Shown here in pieces: positions 1 to 6,764 of a stretch of 11,700 nt of DNA. The DNA is from Acetobacteraceae bacterium. Its GTDB lineage: Bacteria; Pseudomonadota; Alphaproteobacteria; Acetobacterales; Acetobacteraceae. The translations under genes were made by a program, and so were the position numbers. Where the stretch lies: positions 1 to 11,700 of the forward strand of contig PLSZ01000321.1 of assembly GCA_003164305.1 (NCBI GenBank), written 5' to 3'. The number at the start of each line of letters is the position of its first letter. Position 1 is the stretch's first letter. The notes beneath the pieces were generated by a model. The model did not search any database. It saw nothing but the letters and a program-made list of their open reading frames with translations, and had not been told where the DNA came from.

Positions 1-287
1 AGGCCGCCGAGGCCAGCCTGGAACGCGCCCACATGACCGCCAACAAGAACGCCATCCCGTACGATCCGGAAAAGCCGACGATCACGTCGGGTGTGCGCCT
101 CGGCTCCCCCGCCGCCACCACCCGCGGCTTCGGCCCCCTTGAGTTCCGCGAAATCGGCCTGATGATCAACGAAGTCCTGGAAGCTCTGGGTCAATCCAAC
201 GACGGCGCCAACGCGGCGGCCGAGGCGGCGGTCGGCGCCCGGGTCCGCGCCATGTGCGCCCGCTTCCCGATCTACCCCGGGCGCTAA
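1..287 (+). CDS. glyA: Serine hydroxymethyltransferase, C-terminal part (5' end outside window)
   Basis: GlyA is a PLP enzyme of the cytosol that interconverts serine plus tetrahydrofolate with glycine plus methylene-tetrahydrofolate, the main source of one-carbon units. Only about the last 94 residues are present; the frame is open from base 3 and ends at TAA 285-287. The segment [10 protein letters not shown] followed by [15 protein letters not shown] is the strongly conserved C-terminal region of the family, and the Arg in SGVRLG corresponds to the one that binds the substrate carboxylate. The ATG at 33 is an internal methionine, not the start. The stop lies 3 bp before nrdR, so the two genes are almost certainly co-transcribed, as in many alphaproteobacteria. 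Recognition is from the motif and is secure. Confidence 0.95.
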   Translation, partial: AAEASLERAHMTANKNAIPYDPEKPTITSGVRLGSPAATTRGFGPLEFREIGLMINEVLEALGQSNDGANAAAEAAVGARVRAMCARFPIYPGR

Positions 288-290
288 ATC

Positions 291-746
291 ATGCGCTGCC
301 CGTTCTGCGGCTCCGACGACACCCAGGTCAAAGACAGCCGCCCCACCGAGGACAACAGCGCCATCCGCCGCCGCCGTTTCTGCGGCACCTGCGGCCAGCG
401 CTTCACGACGGTGGAGCGGGTTCAGTTGCGCGACCTGACGGTGGTCAAGAACGACGGCCGCCGGGTGCCGTTCGATCGCGACAAGCTCGCCCGCTCGATC
501 CGGGTTTCGTTGCGCAAACGGCCGATTCAGGAAGAACGCATCGAACGCATCGTCAACTCGATCGTGCGGCAGTTGGAGGCTTCGGGCGAAAGCGACGTCC
601 CCAGCAAGCAAATCGGCGAACTGGTGATGGATACGCTGAAGGAACTGGACAAGGTCGCGTATGTTCGTTTCGCCAGCGTCTACCGCAATTTCCGCGAGGC
701 GAAAGACTTCGAGGATTTTGTCGGCTCCATCGGCGGCGGCGCGTAA
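291..746 (+). CDS. nrdR: Transcriptional repressor NrdR
   Basis: NrdR is a zinc-dependent, nucleotide-sensing repressor of ribonucleotide reductase genes. The 151-residue length is typical. The N-terminal zinc ribbon is visible as C3-P-F-C6 and C31-G-T-C34, with the basic stretch RRRRFC that contacts DNA between the two pairs. Residues about 49-139 form an ATP-cone domain ([21 protein letters not shown], then [13 protein letters not shown]), which binds ATP/dATP and sets oligomeric state. The start at 291 is 3 bp after the glyA stop, so translation may be coupled to glyA. In many relatives ribD follows; here the next gene is convergent and unrelated. No NrdR-box-like operator was noticed in the window, so its targets are presumably elsewhere. 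Confidence 0.97.
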   Translation: MRCPFCGSDDTQVKDSRPTEDNSAIRRRRFCGTCGQRFTTVERVQLRDLTVVKNDGRRVPFDRDKLARSIRVSLRKRPIQEERIERIVNSIVRQLEASGESDVPSKQIGELVMDTLKELDKVAYVRFASVYRNFREAKDFEDFVGSIGGGA

Positions 747-877
747 CGGCGGCCACGACCCTGCCCGAAACGGCGCCGCCCGAGCCCGCGAGCCTCGCGC
801 CTCCGGGCTATGGCGTAGTCGTCCTCAGTCCGCGGCGCCGCCGCCGGCTCGCCTGGCCGGGAACGCCGGCGCGGAGG

Positions 878-1729
878 TCATCTTGCCGCGGAAGGGGGAA
901 CAACCGTTGCTGGGTCATGCCGCGGAGCAGGTGATTGAGCCGCCGCCGCGCCGCCCCGGGCCGCGGATCGGTCGAACGGGCTCCCCGGCGCGTTGGCCGC
1001 GGCCAGATATTCTTCGCTCGGCGAAGCCACGCCCATTGCCCGGGCGAAGGCCTCTGGGTCGCCGGCTTCCAGGGCCGCCATCGCGGCGGGATTGGCTTCG
1101 CAGGCGGCGATCGTGGCCTTCGACGGGGTGAACGAAATCGCCGGATCGGCCAGCGACGCTCCATGGGCTGCCGGCGCCACCGGGTTGCCCGGCGTCTGGT
1201 CTCCCGGCGTTTGGGCCCCCGGAGTCCGGGTGTCGGGCGCCGGCGCCGCTGCCTCCAATGGCGCCCGGCCGGTCGGAGCCGCTTTTCGCGCCGCGGTTTC
1301 CTTCGTCGCGGCCGCCACCATTGCTTCAATGGGCTGATCCGCCGATACCGCCGCCGTCGCCTCGGCTGCCTCCGGATTGCTCCGTGCCGGACGCGACTGA
1401 AGCTGCTTCAATCGCTCCAGATTGTTGGCGAAACATTTGTCCATCGCGACGATGCCGCCGCGGCTGCTTCGCCGATCGGCCGCCGGTTCGCCGAGGAACA
1501 TGTGGCGGACTGAATCGACAATCAGTTCATGAAACATCACGCAATGGCCGGCCAGCATCGTCTCGATCACGTCCCTCGGCAGGAAGCCGACGATCATGTG
1601 CACCGCGGCGTTGGTACGGGCGATCTTGTCCGCCGTGGTCTCGCCGTGGCGTTCGGCCAGGGCTTTGGCCATGTCACCGATGACGTGGGTCAGAAGCTGC
1701 TTAAGGCCGTAAACCGGTTGCGTGTTCAT
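878..1729 (-). CDS. Unrecognised protein with helical N-terminal domain and Ala/Pro-rich tail
   Basis: I do not recognise a named family. The 283-residue product has two parts. Residues 1-115 look like a compact, mostly helical domain with normal composition (for example KIARTNAAVHMIVGFLPRDV and the Cys/His-containing GHCVMFHELIVD). Residues 116-283 are Ala/Pro-rich and probably disordered. A 5-residue repeat of RTPGA/QTPGD/QTPGN type lies at 168-182 and reflects a 15-bp DNA repeat. A second short ordered piece (TPSKATIAACEANPAAMAAL, about 201-220, and on to 240) may be a separate conserved motif. There is no signal peptide or membrane segment, so it is probably cytosolic. The ATG at 1729 is supported by a GAGG ribosome site (complement of 1739-1742) and by the promoter at 1762-1790. 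It is convergent with nrdR. It is real by codon bias and promoter; function is unknown. Confidence 0.75.
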   Translation of the reverse strand: MNTQPVYGLKQLLTHVIGDMAKALAERHGETTADKIARTNAAVHMIVGFLPRDVIETMLAGHCVMFHELIVDSVRHMFLGEPAADRRSSRGGIVAMDKCFANNLERLKQLQSRPARSNPEAAEATAAVSADQPIEAMVAAATKETAARKAAPTGRAPLEAAAPAPDTRTPGAQTPGDQTPGNPVAPAAHGASLADPAISFTPSKATIAACEANPAAMAALEAGDPEAFARAMGVASPSEEYLAAANAPGSPFDRSAARGGAAAAQSPAPRHDPATVVPPSAAR

Positions 1730-1761
1730 GATGGCTCGCCTCGCGGGGGTTCGAAGGCGTG

Positions 1762-1790
1762 TTAGTATTAATAACGAAATCCCGCGTCAA
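1762..1790 (-). promoter_or_regulatory. Sigma-70-type promoter of the 878-1729 gene
   Basis: Read on the minus strand, TTGACG (1785-1790) is followed by a 17-bp AT-rich spacer and TACTAA (1762-1767). Each hexamer is close to consensus and the spacing is optimal. Transcription would start near 1755, about 26 bases before the ATG at 1729, leaving room for the GAGG ribosome site. It is the clearest promoter in the window. Confidence 0.7.
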
Positions 1791-1804
1791 CCCGTTCCGC
1801 TGGC

Positions 1805-1832
1805 CCCGGCATGCCGACGTTCCCGTGCCGGG
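1805..1832 (-). terminator. Possible stem-loop after the MocR-type gene
   Basis: CCCGGCA (1805-1811) pairs with TGCCGGG (1826-1832), and an alternative smaller hairpin, TCCCG-TGC-CGGGA, lies at 1821-1833. The site is between the stop of the minus-strand MocR-type gene (1873) and the promoter of the next minus-strand gene (1790), where a terminator would be expected. No T-tract follows on the minus strand, so it may be only GC-rich symmetry. Confidence 0.25.
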
Positions 1833-1872
1833 ACATCCCCATCGGCCGGCCGAAGCCCGCCCCCTCCAGACG

Positions 1873-3369
1873 CTAAACGATCTCGGCGTAACTCCGCGGC
1901 GCGTCCGCCAGCATCGTCACCGCGACCGAGCGCAACGCCGCGCGCAACGCCTCCCGGCTTTCCGCGACCCCCAGGGACATGCGCACGGCGTTTGGCGCTT
2001 CCCCCTCGACCAGAAACGCATCGCTCGGAACCAGTGTCAGTCCCTGCCTCCGCGACTCCGCGCTGAACGCCCGCCGGTTCCAGTGGGCCGGCAGCGTCAG
2101 CCACAAATGCAGCCCGTCCGGATGCGCCGCGACGCTCTCCGCCGGCAACATCTCCCGCGCGATCGATTGCCGGGCGCGCGCCTCATCGCGCACCGCGTCG
2201 CGCAGCAGCAGCGCCGAGCCGTCCCCGATCCACCGCGTCACCAACCCGGTCAGCAGCGGCGCCGGCGTCAGGGAGGTGGCGCGGATCGCGCTCGCCAGCC
2301 GCCCGGCCAGCGAGCGATCGGGGGCCACCACGTAAGCGCAACGCAGTCCGGGCGACAAACATTTCGCGACCGTGCTGACATGGAAACCGCCCTCCCCCGC
2401 CAGGGCCGGCATCAGGGAGGTGATCGCGGGCAGCGGCGTTCCCGGCAACAGCCCATACGCATCGTCCTCGATGACCGTGATCCGGTACCGCGACGCGATC
2501 TCCGCCACTGCCTGGCGCCGCGCGAGGGACGTCGTCACCGTGGTCGGGTTTTGTATGGTTGGGACGCAATAGAATGCTTTGGGCCGCGCGTCCCGGCAGG
2601 CTCGTTCCAGCGCGTCCGGCAATGGTCCCTCCGCGTCCGCCGTCACCCCCGCCAGCCGGAGGCCCAACTGCGCCGCGACCGCGCGAAACCCAGGATAGGT
2701 CAGCGCTTCGGTCAGGATCAGGTCGCCCGGCTTCGCCAGCATCGTCAGCACGCCGGTCAGAGCGCATTGCGCGCCGGCGCAGACCAGAATGCGCTCGGGA
2801 TCCACCTGGCCCAGTACCGGCCGCAGCCACCGGCCGGCCATGGCGCGGTCCTGACCGGTTCCCAGGCCAGCACGGTAGGTCATGATGTCCGCCAGCCCCG
2901 CCTCGTTCACCCGCGCCGCCAGGCCCTCCCGCAACAGCCGTCGCAGCAGCGGCGGCTGGGGCGGCATGTTCATGCTCATGTCCACGCCCGAGGCCTCCGC
3001 CGCCGCGGGCCGCGACACGATCCCCGCCGCCGGAGCGCCGCCCCGTTCCATGGGCGCCCTCCCAATGGTCCCCCCAGCGGCCCCCTGAACCGCCGCCCGG
3101 ACGAACGTGCCGCGGCCGACGATGGCATCGACGAGACCGCGATGCCGTGCCTCCGTATAGGCGCGGGTGATGGTGGTCAGATCGACCCCCAGGCCGTCGG
3201 CGAGGGTCCGTTGCGGCGGCAGCCGGTCGCCTGCATGCAACTCTCCCCGCCGCACCGCCTGGGCGATCGCGTCGGCGATGGCGCGGTAGATCGGTCCTGG
3301 CACACCCTCGATATTGGGCCGCCAGGATTGTATGGGTTCTGTCTCGGGCAGTTCTTGATTTTTTGCCAT
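1873..3369 (-). CDS. MocR-type regulator (GntR winged helix fused to aminotransferase-like domain)
   Basis: This is a cytosolic transcription factor of the MocR/GabR/PdxR group. In this group a PLP-binding fold-type I aminotransferase domain acts as sensor. Residues about 22-90 form the GntR winged helix (GPIYRAIADAIAQAVRRGEL, RLPPQRTLADGLGVDLTT, RGTFV). A Gly/Ala/Pro linker at about 91-130 leads to the aminotransferase-like domain (about 135-490). PLP-site landmarks are N274 in QNPT, D302/D303 with Y305 in EDDAYG, and K336 in STVAKCLSPGLR as the Schiff-base lysine, with R463 as the likely carboxylate-binding Arg. All are present, so cofactor binding is probably intact. The 498-residue length fits the family. 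It is divergent from the DUF983 gene, with an inverted repeat between them; family members often repress themselves. Catalytic transaminase activity is less likely. The effector and specific subgroup cannot be read. Confidence 0.9.
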   Translation of the reverse strand: MAKNQELPETEPIQSWRPNIEGVPGPIYRAIADAIAQAVRRGELHAGDRLPPQRTLADGLGVDLTTITRAYTEARHRGLVDAIVGRGTFVRAAVQGAAGGTIGRAPMERGGAPAAGIVSRPAAAEASGVDMSMNMPPQPPLLRRLLREGLAARVNEAGLADIMTYRAGLGTGQDRAMAGRWLRPVLGQVDPERILVCAGAQCALTGVLTMLAKPGDLILTEALTYPGFRAVAAQLGLRLAGVTADAEGPLPDALERACRDARPKAFYCVPTIQNPTTVTTSLARRQAVAEIASRYRITVIEDDAYGLLPGTPLPAITSLMPALAGEGGFHVSTVAKCLSPGLRCAYVVAPDRSLAGRLASAIRATSLTPAPLLTGLVTRWIGDGSALLLRDAVRDEARARQSIAREMLPAESVAAHPDGLHLWLTLPAHWNRRAFSAESRRQGLTLVPSDAFLVEGEAPNAVRMSLGVAESREALRAALRSVAVTMLADAPRSYAEIV

Positions 3370-3389
3370 GCAATCGTCAGCTATTTCAC

Positions 3390-3418
3390 GTACAATGGGT
3401 TGAATGTACCCATACTAC
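3390..3418. promoter_or_regulatory. Candidate operator: interrupted inverted repeat between the MocR-type and DUF983 genes
   Basis: ATGGGT (3395-3400) and ACCCAT (3408-3413) form a perfect inverted repeat with a 7-bp spacer. Two positions further out, GTA (3390-3392) pairs with TAC (3416-3418), giving 9 of 11 symmetrical positions per arm. The site lies in an AT-richer island 21 bp before the start of the MocR-type gene and 82 bp before the DUF983 start. Autoregulation by MocR proteins and regulation of divergent neighbours is known for the family; the link to this repeat is inference. Confidence 0.45.
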
Positions 3419-3428
3419 ATGACATGAT
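3400..3428 (+). promoter_or_regulatory. Possible promoter of the DUF983 gene
   Basis: TTGAAT (3400-3405), a 17-bp spacer and CATGAT (3423-3428) match the sigma-70 pattern at 4 of 6 positions in each hexamer. The -35 element lies inside the inverted repeat at 3390-3418, which would suit repression. Evidence is weak by itself. Confidence 0.3.
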
Positions 3429-3499
3429 GCCTCCGCAAGACCGGCCGCGATCGGCGCCAAACCGATACAGCCGGATCGCTGACGATGGAGATGAAACCG

Positions 3500-3868
3500 A
3501 TGACCGACAAGTCTATCTGGACCGGAATCCGCCGTGGATTGTCCCGCCAATGCCCGGCGTGCGGCCGCGGCGCGTTGTTCGGAGGATTCCTTCGTGTACG
3601 CGGACAATGCGACGCGTGCGGGGCAGACAATACCCTATACCCGTCCGACGACATGCCCGCTTACCTCACGATCCTGGTCGTCGGGCACCTGATCGTTCCA
3701 GCCCTGCTGCTGGTGGACCACGTCTTCGCGCCCGCCTTGTGGCTGCAGTTCGCTGTCTGGCCAGCGCTGACCGGGCTGCTCTGCATCCTTCTGCTACCGC
3801 CCGTCAAAGGCGGCGTCGTTGGGCTGTGCTGGGCCACCGGCATGGTTCGTCCCGACGGTCCGGGATAG
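3500..3868 (+). CDS. DUF983 family zinc-ribbon membrane protein
   Basis: The 122-residue product has the DUF983 layout: a basic N-terminus, a four-cysteine zinc ribbon (C18-P-A-C21 and C37-D-A-C40), the conserved SDDMPAYLTILVVGHL segment, and two hydrophobic helices at about 55-74 and 79-99. It is presumably an inner-membrane protein; the family has no firmly assigned function. Two in-frame ATGs lie upstream (3485 and 3491), but GGAG at 3487-3490 sits 9 bases before the ATG at 3500 and overlaps those codons, so 3500 is the better start. It is transcribed away from the MocR-type gene and might be under its control. Confidence 0.85.
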   Translation: MTDKSIWTGIRRGLSRQCPACGRGALFGGFLRVRGQCDACGADNTLYPSDDMPAYLTILVVGHLIVPALLLVDHVFAPALWLQFAVWPALTGLLCILLLPPVKGGVVGLCWATGMVRPDGPG

Positions 3869-3946
3869 TGCCCGGCATCCTGACCGATTTCCGGCGATGA
3901 CGGGCCGTGGTAGGGCTCGGGCGCACGGATCGGGAAGGTGGATCGG

Positions 3947-4351
3947 TTGACGCGGCGAATGGTTTTGCCAATCGGTGCCGGCCTCGCCATCGTGCTCGGG
4001 TCGGCCGGGCTTTACGCGTATCAGGGCGCCTCACCGTCCTGCGACAGTGAGCCGGCCTTGCGCCAGGTCGATGCCGTACTGCGCGAAAGCTATCAACTGG
4101 ACAGCATCTTCCTGAACAACATCCGAACCTTGTCGGGCGGAGTGTTCAGCGGCAAGCGCGAATGCTCGGCCGAGGTCGCGGCGATCCGAGGCAACGTCAA
4201 CGCGTCGGACATGCCATGGCGAGAGGTGCGCTATCGCATCGAGGAACGCGACAAAGCGGAGGCCCCTGTCATCTCCGTCACCCTCGGCGGCGACGTTCCG
4301 CTCGCCAAACCTGAGCCGACGCTGTGGGAGCGCTTGCTGGGATATTTGTGA
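3947..4351 (+). CDS. Small single-pass membrane or exported protein, unknown family
   Basis: The product begins with a basic stretch (TRR) and a hydrophobic segment at about residues 6-24 (MVLPIGAGLAIVLGSAGLYA), so it is a membrane-anchored or exported protein with its C-terminal part outside the cytoplasm. That part has two cysteines (about C32 and C73) that could form a disulphide, and ends in WERLLGYL. I do not recognise a named domain. Start choice: GGAAGG at 3933-3938 is 8 bases before TTG 3947, which gives 134 residues. GTG 3938 overlaps that ribosome site and ATG 3959 has no good one, though either remains possible. It follows the DUF983 gene on the same strand after about 80 bp and may share its transcript. 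Confidence 0.7.
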   Translation: MTRRMVLPIGAGLAIVLGSAGLYAYQGASPSCDSEPALRQVDAVLRESYQLDSIFLNNIRTLSGGVFSGKRECSAEVAAIRGNVNASDMPWREVRYRIEERDKAEAPVISVTLGGDVPLAKPEPTLWERLLGYL

Positions 4352-4509
4352 GGTCCCCGGCGCGACGGGGTAAGAGGCGGGGAGCAGTGGACCCGCCGGC
4401 ATCGTTCGCGCTTCTCTGGGCGATGGGAATCCGCGGGCGATCGTATGCCATTCGCGCGCGAGGAAATTTGCCTCTTGTGTCCGGGCACGCGATCTCTCAT
4501 TTCAGGTGC

Positions 4510-4782
4510 ATGAGAAAGCAAAGTCCGACGTCGCCTTTCGCCCTGCCGATGATGATGACGCATCTGACGTTCGCATCGTGGGAAACGATCTTTCACCGCA
4601 CGATGATGATGGCGCAGGGCACATGCTCGGCGGCCGAGTATCAGCGGATGGGGATGGAGAAGGCCGCGGCGGTGCAAAAATCGATGACGGCGCTGCTGAC
4701 CGGGCAAGGACACACCGCGGCGCTGGCGCCGTTCGTCACCCGGGCGCGCGCGAACGCGAAGCGGTTGCGCCGCAAGGCGTGA
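4510..4782 (+). CDS. Small Met-rich protein, unknown
   Basis: This encodes 90 residues: a variable start, then a Met-rich amphipathic segment (PMMMTHLTFASWETIFHRTM), the stretch MMAQGTCSAAEYQRMGMEKA, and a strongly basic C-terminus (RARANAKRLRRKA). It gives the impression of a conserved alphaproteobacterial small helical protein, but I cannot name the family. No signal peptide or clear membrane helix is present. The frame is open upstream to 4324, but ATG 4510 has a weak AGG at 4504-4506 and gives a sensible length; the upstream extension has shadow-like composition. It is convergent with the cyclooxygenase-like gene. Confidence 0.6.
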   Translation: MRKQSPTSPFALPMMMTHLTFASWETIFHRTMMMAQGTCSAAEYQRMGMEKAAAVQKSMTALLTGQGHTAALAPFVTRARANAKRLRRKA

Positions 4783-4784
4783 GG

Positions 4785-4812
4785 GGAGGCCGGAAAACGC
4801 CGGGGCGCCTCC
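4785..4812. terminator. Stem-loop between convergent genes
   Basis: GGAGGC (4785-4790) pairs with GCCTCC (4807-4812), and an inner CGG (4791-4793) can pair with CCG (4800-4802). The structure fills the 33-bp gap between the stops of the convergent genes at 4782 and 4816, the right place for a bidirectional terminator. There is no clear T-tract on either side. Confidence 0.4.
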
Positions 4813-4815
4813 GCC

Positions 4816-6447
4816 TCAGGGTGTCCTGGTGTAAGACCATCCGGGCAATGTCATGGTCACCGGCGGCGAGCCGCCTGGGCGTCCTTGCCGAATGAGGACA
4901 TCGGACAGCGAACTCGTATTCCCGATCTCGTTGAAGCCCCAATCGGTGAAGGTCAGCGTCGGGTTGTCCTTCCACACGTGTTGCGACAGCAAGGGATTGG
5001 TCAGCGCCTGGCTGAACGCGTCCACCGCGACCATGGTCATCAGCAGTTGCGGCAAGGGCGAATCCGGCACCCGGTCCTCGGCGAACAGCCCGGGGTAGAA
5101 CTCGACCCGGTCGGGGGTGTCGTAGATGCCCCGCAACTTGTCTTGAATCTCCTGGCTGCTGGAGATCTGGTCGAACGCGGTGGCGGGCGCCATGCCGAAC
5201 GCGACGCGATACGCGTTATAGGGCGCCAGATTGTTGGTCCGCGCCTGCGAGATCGACAGGCCCTCGATCGGCAGCAGCGCGGCCGAGGTATTCATCGCGC
5301 CAAGTTGATTGGTCGCCTGCGAGGCGGCCAGGGTGATCGCACCGTCCAGCCCGACCGCGAGCAGTGCCCGGTTGTCCAGCGTGAAATCCCCCAGCGGAAT
5401 CGCGCCGCCCGTCCATTCGATCTGATCCGGCATCAAAGCGTGCCAGCGGTACAGCAGGCTGAATTCCGCCGTCATCCAGTTCGGCCGGTTCCAGGTCGCG
5501 TCCCACACCACCGAGGGGTCCGCCTTGATCTTGAACGGGATCGGCGTGATGTGATTGATGTAGTCCTCGACGACGATTTTGATGAACATCGGAATGATGA
5601 TGTTGCGCGCGGTCTGGAACACCCGCTCATCGTCGAAGCCGGGATTGCGCTGCTCCAGTTCCTTGGCGACGCGGTTATGCTCGCGCAGCCACAGCGTATT
5701 CATCATCGCGGTGAACGGGCTGGAGTTGACCCGGTCGCCGCCGACGGCGAACAGACTGGTGTATCGCGCGGGTGCGAACGGTTTCCCACCCATTGTGGCG
5801 GGCGGCGGCGGCGGCGGGTCGGTCGGCTTCTTGATTGGCTGGTTGAACGCGAACAACGGCGGATCGAGCACATTGAACGCGGGATCGGTCAGCGAACCAT
5901 CCGGATTGTAAAGAAACGGCGGATATTCCTCGTCGCCGATCATCTGGCTTTTCAGCCGGCCCTTCGGCCCTCCGGCGGCGGCGGGCAGACGCAGCGCGTC
6001 GGTCTGCTTCGGCGTGCGGCCATACAGCGGGCACATGTCGATTTCATGGTTCGAGGTGTTCTTGCGCGGGTTGGTCGGGTTGGTGCGGATGAACCCGTCG
6101 GTGAGATATTGCGCGAAAGCGGGAAACAGGCAGGTGGATTTGTTGGATTTCGTTCCACCCGCGGCGGGACGAGCAAACAGGGCCGCCACCTTGGCCGGAT
6201 CGGGCAAAGGATTGGCCGGATCGGGATAGGACGGCGGCAAATGCCGGGCCAGAAACGTGCGGTCCGACAGGCCGCGCCAGTTCGGGTAATCGGCATCGGC
6301 GAAGGTGCTCCACGGATGCGGGCGGTTGCGGGTGCTGTTGACCGCCGTGTTGATCGCCAGCTTGTTGGCTTCGTCGGACAGCCAACTGTCATCCTCGACG
6401 ACCTTGGCGAGGCCGGCGAAAAGCTCACGTTCGAACCAGTTTGGCAT
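4816..6447 (-). CDS. Cyclooxygenase-like haem peroxidase (animal haem peroxidase superfamily)
   Basis: The 543-residue product aligns through most of its length, by eye, with the catalytic domain of mammalian prostaglandin H synthase. Landmarks in order are FAQYLTDGFIRT (111-122, distal haem helix), DMCPLYGR (137-144), TLWLREHNRVA (251-261), the FQTARNIIIPMFIKIVVEDY helix (277-296), EFSLLYRWHALMPDQ (328-342), NAYRVAFGMAP (411-421), VEFYPGLFAE (448-457) and WGFNEIGNTSSL (503-514). Y333 matches radical Tyr385 and H336 matches proximal His388. Q113 matches Gln203, but distal His207 is D117. It lacks a signal peptide, an EGF module and an obvious membrane-binding domain. A Pro-rich insert lies at about 183-220. 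Start 6447 follows AGGAG by 6 bases; the 59-residue upstream extension to 6624 is unlikely. It probably oxygenates a fatty acid or similar lipid; the substrate is unknown. Confidence 0.9.
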   Translation of the reverse strand: MPNWFERELFAGLAKVVEDDSWLSDEANKLAINTAVNSTRNRPHPWSTFADADYPNWRGLSDRTFLARHLPPSYPDPANPLPDPAKVAALFARPAAGGTKSNKSTCLFPAFAQYLTDGFIRTNPTNPRKNTSNHEIDMCPLYGRTPKQTDALRLPAAAGGPKGRLKSQMIGDEEYPPFLYNPDGSLTDPAFNVLDPPLFAFNQPIKKPTDPPPPPPATMGGKPFAPARYTSLFAVGGDRVNSSPFTAMMNTLWLREHNRVAKELEQRNPGFDDERVFQTARNIIIPMFIKIVVEDYINHITPIPFKIKADPSVVWDATWNRPNWMTAEFSLLYRWHALMPDQIEWTGGAIPLGDFTLDNRALLAVGLDGAITLAASQATNQLGAMNTSAALLPIEGLSISQARTNNLAPYNAYRVAFGMAPATAFDQISSSQEIQDKLRGIYDTPDRVEFYPGLFAEDRVPDSPLPQLLMTMVAVDAFSQALTNPLLSQHVWKDNPTLTFTDWGFNEIGNTSSLSDVLIRQGRPGGSPPVTMTLPGWSYTRTP

Positions 6448-6764
6448 GGGTGGCTCCTGTCCGGGCGGGCGGCGGGCACTTTCGTTCGCTCGATCGGTTC
6501 GGTTGGCGTTGCCCGTTGGCGGCGTTTCCGTTCGCCCAGGGTTGGCCATTTCTTGCTGTTCGTCAACGATTATCGCGCGTGGGGAACGAAACGATCTGCC
6601 GGGGAGCGCCGCGTCGCGGATCATATGTCGAACAAATCGGTCAGGCGGGGCATGTTCGATGGTACAACGGAACGAGTTGCCGGAACGACGGTTCAGTGGC
6701 GGCGGTCAGGCGGCTGGCTGGCCGCGGCACGACGGGTCTGGATGCGTTTCGTCCGGGGCCCCCG
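6448..6764. other. Non-coding region upstream of the cyclooxygenase-like gene
   Basis: These 317 bp separate two minus-strand genes and should hold the promoter of the downstream one. The region contains the AGGAG ribosome site just above 6447, a TATGAT hexamer on the minus strand near 6622-6627 without a convincing -35 element, and a direct repeat CGGAACGA (6668-6675 and 6681-6688). I see no convincing gene, RNA or terminator here. Confidence 0.4.

Noticed and set aside
747..877. Terminator between convergent nrdR and the 878-1729 gene
   Set aside because: The stretch is GC-rich with many short self-complementary pieces, but I found no clear stem-loop with a defined loop or T-tract.
1759..3900. 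713-codon open frame on the plus strand
   Set aside because: It runs opposite the MocR-type gene and then across the DUF983 gene in another frame; the composition is typical of a shadow.
6448..6624. 59-residue N-terminal extension of the cyclooxygenase-like protein
   Set aside because: The ATG at 6447 has a well-placed AGGAG, and family resemblance starts after it. The extension is Arg/Pro-rich and not like a signal peptide.
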